Shown piece after piece: positions 24,168 through 31,369 of a stretch of DNA of 31,463 nt. The notes beneath the pieces were generated by a model. It saw nothing but the letters and a program-made list of their open reading frames with translations, did not search any database and was not told the origin of the DNA. The stretch lies in IMG/VR virus record IMGVR_UViG_3300001680_000205, positions 1 to 31,463 of that record; one strand, 5' to 3'. The stretch is from a virus. A program made the position numbers and the translations under genes. Position 1 is the first letter of the stretch, and each line of letters begins with the position of its first letter.

Positions 24168-24328
24168 TAGAATTTATTATGGCAAACAAAGATCAACTTG
24201 TGTCTATTATTATTGCATCGATGGCATTGGGTGGTCTTATCGTAAAGCTTACGCCAACAAAGGCAGACGATGCGTGGTTTAAAAAGATTTCAACATTCTT
24301 CGGTAGATTCTTTGGTGGGGGAGTGTGA
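24164..24328 (+). CDS. 54-aa membrane protein, holin candidate (gp17.5 position)
   Basis: A 54-aa product with one clear transmembrane helix (about residues 12-28: LVSIIIASMALGGLIVK), followed by a V-K-L-T-P-T-K-A-D-D-A-W-F-K-K segment. This TM plus L-T-P-T-K-x-D-D pattern is common in small phage proteins next to spanins that are called holins. T7 gp17.5 holin (67 aa, one or two TM) occupies the same place after the fibre. It is linked on both sides by 4-base overlaps: ATGA with the coiled-coil gene and GTGA with the i-spanin. Function as the holin is inferred from context only. Confidence 0.72.
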   Translation: MIEFIMANKDQLVSIIIASMALGGLIVKLTPTKADDAWFKKISTFFGRFFGGGV

Positions 24329-24558
24329 CAACAACCGTTCTTGTAATAGGTATAATTTTCCTTAACCTTATGATGATTAGGCAGATAAATAAACTCTCTA
24401 GGGAGGTAGGTTCAAGTGAAGCGTTTCTTAAAAAGCAGAAAAAATTCTTCAAGAAAGAGGGTAGGATTCAAGAGGTTATTGCCAAGCCTACTCCTAGGTT
24501 TGATAAGTTGGCAGTTATTGTTGACAGGATGCGCGAGCCTGAGGGGAAAAACAATTGA
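24325..24558 (+). CDS. Rz: Putative i-spanin (Rz-like)
   Basis: A 77-aa protein from GTG 24325, overlapping the previous stop (GTGA). It has an N-terminal signal-anchor (TVLVIGIIFLNLMMI at 4-18) and then a charged helical region with many Lys/Glu, as expected for an inner-membrane spanin with a periplasmic coiled coil. It is short for Rz (T7 gp18.5 is 143 aa). The main support is architecture: an o-spanin reading frame begins inside this gene in the +1 frame, exactly the lambda Rz/Rz1 arrangement. Together they would fuse inner and outer membranes at the last step of lysis. Confidence 0.72.
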   Translation: MTTTVLVIGIIFLNLMMIRQINKLSREVGSSEAFLKKQKKFFKKEGRIQEVIAKPTPRFDKLAVIVDRMREPEGKNN

Positions 24559-24715
24559 GCTTAGCCAACCCCAGGTGCCACCTTGTCCCGTCCCTGACGA
24601 ATATGTTTCAGATGAGTTGTACTATATTTGGGCTAAATACCCTTCAACGTATGACTTTGTTGCGCGCCTTGTTGTCCATTGCGAGGCGATAGATATACTA
24701 AGAGAGGACTATTGA
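24416..24715 (+). CDS. Rz1: o-spanin lipoprotein (Rz1-like), overlapping Rz
   Basis: A 100-aa outer-membrane lipoprotein. The first 20 residues are strongly basic, followed by a hydrophobic core (LLPSLLLGLISWQLLL) and a lipobox LLTGC with Cys39 as lipidated residue; mature sequence starts CASLRG. T7 gp18.7 has the same layout (basic N-terminus, then ISGCAS). The mature part begins with a Pro-rich stretch (QPQVPPCPVP), typical of Rz1, and contains two further cysteines. It starts at GTG 24416 with GGGAGGT at 24401-24407 as a good ribosome site and overlaps the i-spanin gene by 143 bases in the +1 frame. Pairing with the i-spanin is likely. Confidence 0.85.
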   Translation: MKRFLKSRKNSSRKRVGFKRLLPSLLLGLISWQLLLTGCASLRGKTIELSQPQVPPCPVPDEYVSDELYYIWAKYPSTYDFVARLVVHCEAIDILREDY

Positions 24716-24716
24716 A

Positions 24717-25001
24717 ATGGCAAGTGAAGTTAAAAGACTGGGGGAGCTACACAATATACTCACGGAAGAATTTATTGACCAAGTTGTTAATGGAACTTCT
24801 GTTAAAGTGGAGACTAAGACTGGGTTTGTGGTAAAGAAGGTTAGTCCTGGCGCATCTCTTCTCAATGCAGCTAGGCAGTTCCTTAAGGACAACAATATAG
24901 AAGTTGATCCTACTCGACCCTCTAGGTCTGTATCAAAACTAACTAAATCACTCGAAAATGACGAACACTACGACCCGGATCTCCCTGAATTTAATCAATG
25001 A
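24717..25001 (+). CDS. terS: Terminase small subunit (T7 gp18-like)
   Basis: A 94-aa DNA maturase subunit that recognises the concatemer and recruits the large subunit. The block SLLNAARQFLKDNNIEVD at 51-68 corresponds to the T7 gp18 S-P-Q-L-Y-N-A-I-N-K-L-L region and is typical of small terminases of T7-like phages. An N-terminal helix (VKRLGELHNILTEEFIDQVV) precedes it. The C-terminus is acidic. It starts one base after the o-spanin stop, and its stop overlaps the large terminase start (ATGA), fitting equal production of the two subunits. In T7 the spanins lie between genes 18 and 19; here they come before 18. Confidence 0.87.
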   Translation: MASEVKRLGELHNILTEEFIDQVVNGTSVKVETKTGFVVKKVSPGASLLNAARQFLKDNNIEVDPTRPSRSVSKLTKSLENDEHYDPDLPEFNQ

Positions 25002-26716
25002 AAACAACCGAAGAAAGGGCAAGGGAGGACTTCAAGGTTTTCCTTTGGTTGGTATGGAAGTTCTTAAATCTTCCAGAACCAACACCATTGCAGTACGACA
25101 TAGCGGAGTTCCTACAGGGCAACGCTGGTAAGCGTAAGGTTATACAGGCTTTCCGTGGTATAGGTAAAAGCTATATCACATCAGCCTATGTAATCTGGAG
25201 GCTGTTCAAAGATCCCGAAGAGAACATACTGGTAGTGTCAGCGAGTAAAGATAGATCGGATGCGTTTAGTAGATTCACAAAGATGGTGATCCATGAAATG
25301 CCACTCGTTAAACATCTTGAGCCCCGGCACGGCCACGGGTTTGATAGTATTGAAAAGTTTACCGTTGGAACTGCTTCAGTGTCTCAAAGTCCGAGTGTTA
25401 AATCGGTAGGTCTTTACGGAATGATCACAGGCACTCGAGCCGACGTTATCGTTGCTGATGATGTTGAAGTGCCTAACAATAGTGAAACTGCCACACAAAG
25501 GGAAAAACTGTCTGAGCGTGTTAAGGAGTTTGCAGCAATACTTAAACCAGAAGATGAATCTGGTGAGTCTAAACATGAAGTTATATTCCTTGGGACACCT
25601 CAGAATGAAGACAGTCTGTACAATAAGCTGCCATCCAGGGGGTATATAGTTAGAAATTGGCCAGCCAGAGTTCCATCTGAATCACAACTTCATAAATATA
25701 ATGACTGTCTCACACCTACAATTCACGAACGGTCACTTAAGGGCGAGACTGAGTGGGGCGAGCCAACAGATACCCGATTTGATGAGATTGAATTGCAGGA
25801 GAGGGAGGGTGAGTACGGAAGAACTGGCTTCTCTCTGCAATTTATGTTGGACACTGCCCTGTCTGACATGGACAGATACCCACTTAAGTGCCGAGATATG
25901 ATTGTATTCGACACAGACTGTGACATTGCCCCCGAAAAGATGGTCTGGGGGTCTAGTCAACAGCAGATTATCAACGATATACCCATGATTGGACTGCCAG
26001 GAGACAGATTCCACACCCGAATGGAGGTTGATGGTGAGAAATGGTTGTCTTATAGCGGATCTGTGATGGCTGTAGACCCTTCGGGCAGGGGGAAGGACGA
26101 AACGGGCTATGTTGTAGTCAAGATGCTTCACGGTCAGTTGTTTGTTAGGAAGTGCGGCGGGTTTAGGGGGGGATACGACAACAAAACCCTTACCAAGCTA
26201 GCTCACATAGCTAAGGAAGAGAAGGTAGGTATGGTTATCGTTGAGCCTAACTTTGGTGACGGTATGTTCGTAGAGCTCTTCAAGCCGATCATGAGGGGTG
26301 TTCACCCATGCTCAATTGAAGATGCCCCTAGGTCCGTACATCAGAAGGAAGCTAGGATAATCAATGTCCTAGAACCACTACTGAATCAGCATAGGCTGAT
26401 ATTCGATAGGGAGATGCTGAAGAATGACGTAACGTACCAAGATGAAACTGACAATAATTATATCCATCGTAAACTTGTCCACCAACTCACCAGAATCACC
26501 AGGGACAGGGGTGCATTAAAACACGATGATAGGATTGACCCGCTCGCTATGGCTTGCCAGTATTGGGTGGATCAAATTGCGGTGAGTGTAGATGAGCAGA
26601 TAATGGAACACAGGACCGATCTCCTCGAGAAAGAGCTTGAGGAGTTCAAAGATCATGTATTTAATCTTAAGGGCCGACGAAAACAAAAGACTTGGCTCAC
26701 CCCTATGGGGATTTAG
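24998..26716 (+). CDS. terL: Terminase large subunit (T7 gp19-like)
   Basis: A 572-aa packaging motor (T7 gp19 is 586 aa). ATPase: Walker A FRGIGKS at 52-58 (T7 has the same QAFRGIGKS), Walker B VIVADD at 150-155, coupling motif FLGTPQ at 197-202. Nuclease: Asp360 in MAVDPSGRGKDE, Glu416 in VIVEPNFGDG, and Asp510/Asp511/Asp514 in HDDRIDPLA. All active-site residues appear intact. The C-terminus has a charged helix ending KTWLTPMGI, which probably contacts the portal. ATG 24998 overlaps the small subunit stop. In T7 the genome almost ends after this gene; here an exported-protein cassette follows after 11 bases. Confidence 0.97.
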   Translation: MKTTEERAREDFKVFLWLVWKFLNLPEPTPLQYDIAEFLQGNAGKRKVIQAFRGIGKSYITSAYVIWRLFKDPEENILVVSASKDRSDAFSRFTKMVIHEMPLVKHLEPRHGHGFDSIEKFTVGTASVSQSPSVKSVGLYGMITGTRADVIVADDVEVPNNSETATQREKLSERVKEFAAILKPEDESGESKHEVIFLGTPQNEDSLYNKLPSRGYIVRNWPARVPSESQLHKYNDCLTPTIHERSLKGETEWGEPTDTRFDEIELQEREGEYGRTGFSLQFMLDTALSDMDRYPLKCRDMIVFDTDCDIAPEKMVWGSSQQQIINDIPMIGLPGDRFHTRMEVDGEKWLSYSGSVMAVDPSGRGKDETGYVVVKMLHGQLFVRKCGGFRGGYDNKTLTKLAHIAKEEKVGMVIVEPNFGDGMFVELFKPIMRGVHPCSIEDAPRSVHQKEARIINVLEPLLNQHRLIFDREMLKNDVTYQDETDNNYIHRKLVHQLTRITRDRGALKHDDRIDPLAMACQYWVDQIAVSVDEQIMEHRTDLLEKELEEFKDHVFNLKGRRKQKTWLTPMGI

Positions 26717-26727
26717 GAAAGGTAACA

Positions 26728-27183
26728 ATGCGTAATAGTATTATTGGACTATTTGCAACAGCATTTGCTCTGTTGTCCTTGGTCCCCGGAAGTGCTTTGG
26801 GTGCGGCTGATCCTACAAAGCCTTTAATTTCAAATTCGTCAAGTATAGGAGCGAACTACGCCCCGAAATGCGTCAATCTAAGGGCCAGTGGCGGGAGGTG
26901 CTTTTGGTGGAACGCAATTAATAGTGCTGGAGCTTCCGCTACTTTTTCTCTTAGAGGCCGAACTAAGGTATGTATGAATCTCATCGGCACTCCAGTTGTT
27001 GAGGTTCAGATCAATGAAGTAATTGCGCCTGGATCTCCGGTTGTATCCATTGCACCCCCTGCCGCGATCCTAGACGGTACAGATTGTCTATTCTTGTACG
27101 CAGGAGTGTACTGGTTTGAAATCTCTACTGTATCTGGTACCGCAGGCGATCTAGTAATTTCGTTGGTGGAGGACTTGGACTAA
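26728..27183 (+). CDS. Exported four-cysteine beta-rich protein, unknown function
   Basis: A 151-aa protein with a clear Sec signal peptide: MRNS, hydrophobic core IIGLFATAFALLSLV, and a likely cleavage SALG|AADP after residue 25. The mature part is predicted from its pattern to be a beta-sandwich (alternating hydrophobic strands, few charges) with four Cys at 48, 58, 82 and 120, suitable for two disulfides in the periplasm or outside. I do not recognise a family. AGGAAAGG at 26715-26722 is the ribosome site before ATG 26728; a start further upstream at 26692 would overlap terL and bury the signal peptide, so it is rejected. First gene of the four-gene exported cassette. Confidence 0.8.
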   Translation: MRNSIIGLFATAFALLSLVPGSALGAADPTKPLISNSSSIGANYAPKCVNLRASGGRCFWWNAINSAGASATFSLRGRTKVCMNLIGTPVVEVQINEVIAPGSPVVSIAPPAAILDGTDCLFLYAGVYWFEISTVSGTAGDLVISLVEDLD

Positions 27184-27184
27184 A

Positions 27185-28924
27185 ATGTCTTTTATAAAAA
27201 TTCTTAAGTACACCGCTGCCCTAGCATCCGTGCTGGTGGCTGGTGCTGTGTACTCTGGATCGGCTACCAATCCTGTTTATAGCGGTAGCGGTGGATCTGT
27301 TGGCCCCTCCGGTGCCACTATGGTGACACAGAAAGACGGGGCAACGCAGGTTGGTTCTACAGCTATTATGGACTTCACGGGTAATGTTACTGTGACTCCA
27401 AGTGGAAATACCGCAACTGTCGATATTACTGGTGGTGGTGGCGGCGCGACAACCGAGACTTCTGGAGTGGTTCACCCCACCCCCGTTACTCCCAGTACCT
27501 TCATAGAAGACTTTGCTGTCGGTGGTGTTTCCAACGTGCCAGGTACGGAATTCTTCTTTGATACGTCTACTGGGATGCTCCACCTAAACCGAGCGGGGGC
27601 TGGGATCATAGTAGAGCCCGCCGCAGCCTTAGGTTCGGGGTTATTCCTTGGTGAAGCAAGTCAGGGGGGTACCGATGGTCTTACGATTGCGGTTGATAAT
27701 ACCGACTGGCCCTCGGGTCTAACATGTACCGTCGATTCGTCGGGTGTCTGGACGGGTACTGGGTGTGTGAGCTTTGGTTCCGCTGGTGCTGTTGGACAAA
27801 GCCTGATTCTCAGTGAAGCAGGCGGCAGTGAAACATTCACCCTTGAGACTGGTTCTGGTGATATGTTGGCTGACCAAACATGTACTTTAGGAGAATTTGG
27901 TGAAGTTGGTCCGACATGCTCTTTGTTCAATGCGTTTCGTGACCGTACTTTAACTGGGCTGCCTTCTTCGTCTACTAAGTCTGTTGGGGAAATCTGGCTT
28001 GAAGTAAACGAGACAGTTACTATTAGTGCGAGTGGTGTTCAACTTCCCAGTAATACAACAATGACTAACCAAGCTAAAGACACTGGGAATTGGAGTAACT
28101 ATCTGACATTTGATCGTATTGTTAATTGGCACGGTGTACCAACTGGGACACCACAATACGATCAATGTGTGACTGGGTTAACCCAAGGCAACAACGTATC
28201 TAACTGGTGGGATGCGAATACTTCCTCTGCCTTAAACTCAAATGTTCCTCCCATATGCACAAGCGAAGCCGCACTATATGTCGAACCTGCCTACCCCGTA
28301 CATGCCGCCTTCACCACAACATTTACTGGGAACGCATTTGACCCCACAACTCTGGTGTGGAATACGAACCCAGTAACTACAGACAACCGTACTGGATCTT
28401 ACCCAACGGCTGTTAAGATTACTGACGACGACGCTAACCGAACCGGTTCCGGGGGGCTCAGTCAAGTAGAGATATTTGATATTAGCCCCGGTCTGACCGG
28501 AACTACATACGAGATTACAGCTTCGATAGTAGACTTTGCCGGGGCAGGCCGCTGTGGAATAGCATTGTACGGTGGTACCTCGGGCCTTACTCTGTATCTG
28601 ATGGTAAGTACTTGGGCCGGTAATAATCTGCAAACACCGAGTGGTGGCCTTCTCACGCCGCTCAATGCCCCTTCAACCGCGACAACTAATATCACCGTAA
28701 CTGGGGCCGTTTCAGACGCGCTTGCTCTGTGGAGGACTAGGCCACAGACTCAAATCATAGACACCTGCTTCTGGGGGTTATCAGATGTGACCTTACTCCC
28801 CAATGTTGGAGGCCTCGCTGTAAACACTGGTGATGGTGCTTTCCCTGGTGGGGCCTCCGGGGCCTGGAACCCCGTGACATTTGCTGGCGGACGGATCACA
28901 TTAGCAATTAAGAGGCTCCCATAA
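27185..28924 (+). CDS. Exported Gly/Ser/Thr-rich protein with tail-fibre-like motifs
   Basis: A 579-aa protein. Residues 1-27 look like a Sec signal peptide (two Lys, core YTAALASVLVAGAVYS). Residues 48-88 carry a motif frequent in phage fibres and baseplate proteins: T-x-x-D-G-x...V-G-S-T-A-I-M-D-F-T-G-N-V-T-V-T-P-S-G-N-T-A-T-V-D-I, then a Gly5 hinge. Residues 151-194 and 206-245 are two similar units (L-x-L-x-E-A ... T-C-T ... G ... C), resembling the E-A-x-x-x-G-T-x-x-x-T-L-P units of marine phage fibres but with a Cys pair in each (181/194 and 233/245). Residues 365-579 resemble a jelly-roll binding domain. In all there are eight Cys (also 328, 358, 457, 528). ATG is one base after the previous stop, with GGTGGAGGA at 27166-27174. 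A surface adhesin-like or virion appendage role is likely; the exact role is unknown. Confidence 0.78.
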   Translation: MSFIKILKYTAALASVLVAGAVYSGSATNPVYSGSGGSVGPSGATMVTQKDGATQVGSTAIMDFTGNVTVTPSGNTATVDITGGGGGATTETSGVVHPTPVTPSTFIEDFAVGGVSNVPGTEFFFDTSTGMLHLNRAGAGIIVEPAAALGSGLFLGEASQGGTDGLTIAVDNTDWPSGLTCTVDSSGVWTGTGCVSFGSAGAVGQSLILSEAGGSETFTLETGSGDMLADQTCTLGEFGEVGPTCSLFNAFRDRTLTGLPSSSTKSVGEIWLEVNETVTISASGVQLPSNTTMTNQAKDTGNWSNYLTFDRIVNWHGVPTGTPQYDQCVTGLTQGNNVSNWWDANTSSALNSNVPPICTSEAALYVEPAYPVHAAFTTTFTGNAFDPTTLVWNTNPVTTDNRTGSYPTAVKITDDDANRTGSGGLSQVEIFDISPGLTGTTYEITASIVDFAGAGRCGIALYGGTSGLTLYLMVSTWAGNNLQTPSGGLLTPLNAPSTATTNITVTGAVSDALALWRTRPQTQIIDTCFWGLSDVTLLPNVGGLAVNTGDGAFPGGASGAWNPVTFAGGRITLAIKRLP

Positions 28925-31008
28925 TGAGTAGGCTACTAGTATCCGTTGTTGCCCTTTTGCTGTCAGCAAGCCTTGTCTCGGCTGCTGGTTACTCGACGGG
29001 TGGAATGCTCACTGCGTCGATCCGACAGAAGCCGCAGAACATGATTATCCTGATGTCAGAAGAAATGGGCACCACCACGATTGACGCATTCGAGTCAATC
29101 TACAGCCCGAACCATCCGTCACAAAACATCACCACGACATCGGCTGGAGTGGATTGGACAACCACCACTACAGATAGGACTCCCAACTTCAACAAACTAC
29201 TTCTTAATGGCATTTCATTCAGGGGTATGTGGGCAGGAAACCAGTGTGGTCCCACCCAGGCGATACTTGAATCTGGGCGCATGGATGGAGATCTTGCTGC
29301 CATGCAGCCACTCCCTGGTGGGCTAATGAGTATAAGGCTCCGGCTGGCATATGAAAATGGAGACTACCTGAGCTTTGCCGGTGGGCAGGGATTCTTAGGA
29401 GCAAACGAGAGCATTGTTCCTGCGGGTAGAACAGACCCAATTCATACCAACACCGTTCGATTCGACCACGGCTCTCGTGTCGTATCACATGGATTTGGCA
29501 CTCACTTCCCGATATGGAGAAATGGCCTCAATCCCGGCAACTTCGGCGCTAGTGGCGACGATCCGAGCGAATACTATACGCCCACAAATATCAATCTCCA
29601 GCAGGCGGTTGGCACATTTCAGGAAGATATAATCGACGACGCCGCTACAGCATTTACAGCTTGCGAATGGCCCGATAACCCGGGTGGGCTTCCAGAATGT
29701 GCTGCCCCTGGAGACCGTTTTGACTACTCATGGCGCGCAGGCACACGGTACTCCATTGAAGAGTTCTTGGAGAACGAGGTCTATGGTGGATTCGGTCCCA
29801 GTGCTAGCTACCTACACTCCTGGCTCGCGCCCCCGTTCATCATTACTTACAACTCAAGGATCGCCCACCCTGGAAAGATGCAACAGTTGTGGGGCATGAA
29901 CTTTCAGACAAAACATGATGGAACTACGCCGCTCACATACGAAGACCTCGACGAGTCTTTTAACGCCACTGTAATGGCAGGACTCGCGGGGTCTACCGGG
30001 CTGACCTATAGCCAGATTAGGTACTGGTGGGCAGGGGGTAACTTTCCACGACACGGAATAGCCACACAGTCCTTTCTCCCCCTCGTCGGGATCGCGATGC
30101 CCATTCAATGGTCATGCCCGCTAGGAGTGGGAGCATTCTTTGGATCACCGGCCACGCCAGCCGATTTCAACTGCCAAACCAATTCCGGTTGGGTAGAAAT
30201 AGACACCCAACTAGGCAGGTATCTTGACTATCTGGAACCTTCATTCGCCATCGGGAACACACTGATAATGATCACTGGAGACAATGCCGATTCGGGTCCG
30301 TACATGCCAGGCAGGGTTGGAATGGGATACTACGGGTTGGACGAACAACTCAATCCAGGGGTACCTACAGCCGGTAATTGTACAACTTTTGCCAATCCCA
30401 ATAATCAAGGTTTAGGTGGTAATGGTTGTGGTAGAAACAACCTATCGGAAAGTGGCATCAACGTCCCGTTCATTGTGGCGTATGGGCGCATACCCGAAGA
30501 AACCCGTGGTGGCGTATCGCACATTCGATTGACCTTCGCTGATCTCGCAGAGACTGTTGTCCATATCGCAACAAACGACACAACAGAAGGTGCCGACACC
30601 TATAGCGGGGATGGACGGAACTTCGCTGCGCTGCTCGATACAGGCGCACCCACAGGTCAGGCCCTTTTGATACCGAGCTTGTCGGGGTTCGGTACAACTC
30701 TGGGAGAAATCCCCGGGATCAGCGGCATGGCTGCGGCGGCTCTCCAGCCGACAGATGATGGTACCAATCTCTTTAGTTGGCGGCTGACACGCAGGAATGG
30801 GGAATGCGACCACTTGCAGAACCTGCTTGCAACGGACCCACACCTTGATTACCGGGGTGACCTGGGCGATCCGGCCTCTCCACAGTCCATTGCATACGCA
30901 ACCCTTTCTGCCGCAGTCATCGCACAGGGAGCAGGGCGCGGTGAAGGAATGGTGACAGGTGTTGTTCCTTGGCCTACCTTTCCGCGCCTGTACGGTTCGT
31001 GCCCGTGA
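28924..31008 (+). CDS. Exported sulfatase-fold protein with altered active site
   Basis: A 694-aa protein with a signal peptide (LLVSVVALLLSASLVSA|AG) and arylsulfatase/alkaline-phosphatase-fold signatures in order: PQNMIILMSEEMG at 37-49 (usual P-N-I-L-x-I-x-x-D-D-x-G), DRTPNFNKLLLNGISF at 84-99, CGPTQAILESGRM at 108-120 (usual C-x-P-S-R-x-x-x-L-T-G-R), PPFIITYNSRIAHP with His315, a QLGRYLDYLE helix at 429-438, NTLIMITGDNADSG with Asp453 and Asn454, ESGINVPFIV at 509-518, and a C-terminal NLLATDPHL. The Cys108 that would become formylglycine, Pro110, His315, Asp453 and Asn454 are kept. Changed are the N-terminal Asp pair (Glu46-Glu47), the Arg of the maturation motif (Gln112) and the usual G-K-W-H-L-G site (here GGQGFLG at 153-159). 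It may be a modified or inactive hydrolase, or a binding protein. Start overlaps the previous stop by one base. Confidence 0.85.
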   Translation: MSRLLVSVVALLLSASLVSAAGYSTGGMLTASIRQKPQNMIILMSEEMGTTTIDAFESIYSPNHPSQNITTTSAGVDWTTTTTDRTPNFNKLLLNGISFRGMWAGNQCGPTQAILESGRMDGDLAAMQPLPGGLMSIRLRLAYENGDYLSFAGGQGFLGANESIVPAGRTDPIHTNTVRFDHGSRVVSHGFGTHFPIWRNGLNPGNFGASGDDPSEYYTPTNINLQQAVGTFQEDIIDDAATAFTACEWPDNPGGLPECAAPGDRFDYSWRAGTRYSIEEFLENEVYGGFGPSASYLHSWLAPPFIITYNSRIAHPGKMQQLWGMNFQTKHDGTTPLTYEDLDESFNATVMAGLAGSTGLTYSQIRYWWAGGNFPRHGIATQSFLPLVGIAMPIQWSCPLGVGAFFGSPATPADFNCQTNSGWVEIDTQLGRYLDYLEPSFAIGNTLIMITGDNADSGPYMPGRVGMGYYGLDEQLNPGVPTAGNCTTFANPNNQGLGGNGCGRNNLSESGINVPFIVAYGRIPEETRGGVSHIRLTFADLAETVVHIATNDTTEGADTYSGDGRNFAALLDTGAPTGQALLIPSLSGFGTTLGEIPGISGMAAAALQPTDDGTNLFSWRLTRRNGECDHLQNLLATDPHLDYRGDLGDPASPQSIAYATLSAAVIAQGAGRGEGMVTGVVPWPTFPRLYGSCP

Positions 31009-31352
31009 AGAAAGGAATAGTCCTTGCGATAACCCTGCTGTTCTCAGGACACGCGCAGGGGACGGAACTGGAAGACATGACCAATACCCAACTGGCCTCT
31101 GAAGCCACACACACCCTGTGCATGATGAAGTTGCGCGAAGGCCCAGCCATTGCCCTCCATGACCGCTTCCGGCCCCTTGTCGACACTGAGGAGCAGTGGG
31201 ACAAGCTGGTCAGTGTGGTTCTGGAGGCATGGCACGTTGCCTGCTTCTCTCTACTTGGCACAACGGACAATCGAGAGGAGGACAACCAGATGCCTTGGGT
31301 TGACCCTGGACCCATATGCCAAAGCACAAAGCTGTCATCCCCAGGCCCTTAA
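31005..31352 (+). CDS. Small exported three-cysteine protein, unknown function
   Basis: A 115-aa protein from GTG 31005, overlapping the sulfatase-like stop (GTGA). It starts MKKGIVLAITLLFSGHAQG, a standard Sec signal peptide with probable cleavage after Gly19. The mature part is about 96 residues, helical, acidic, with Cys39, Cys80 and Cys105 and a Pro-rich tail. No ribosome site precedes it, so translation probably depends on coupling to the sulfatase-like gene, which suggests linked functions (a partner, chaperone or inhibitor is possible). No family is recognised. The next start follows 17 bases after its stop. Confidence 0.72.
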   Translation: MKKGIVLAITLLFSGHAQGTELEDMTNTQLASEATHTLCMMKLREGPAIALHDRFRPLVDTEEQWDKLVSVVLEAWHVACFSLLGTTDNREEDNQMPWVDPGPICQSTKLSSPGP

Positions 31353-31369
31353 ACGCCCTGGAGTCTACT

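Noticed and set aside
26692-26727. Upstream start for the 151-aa exported protein at 26692
   Set aside because: It would overlap terL by 25 bases, place 12 hydrophilic residues before the signal peptide and ignore the good ribosome site at 26715-26722.
30442-31110. 222-aa open frame on the minus strand within the sulfatase-like gene
   Set aside because: It lies fully opposite coding sequence with clear family motifs, in a G+C-rich stretch where antisense stops are rare; no ribosome site, Cys- and Arg-rich composition without any domain.
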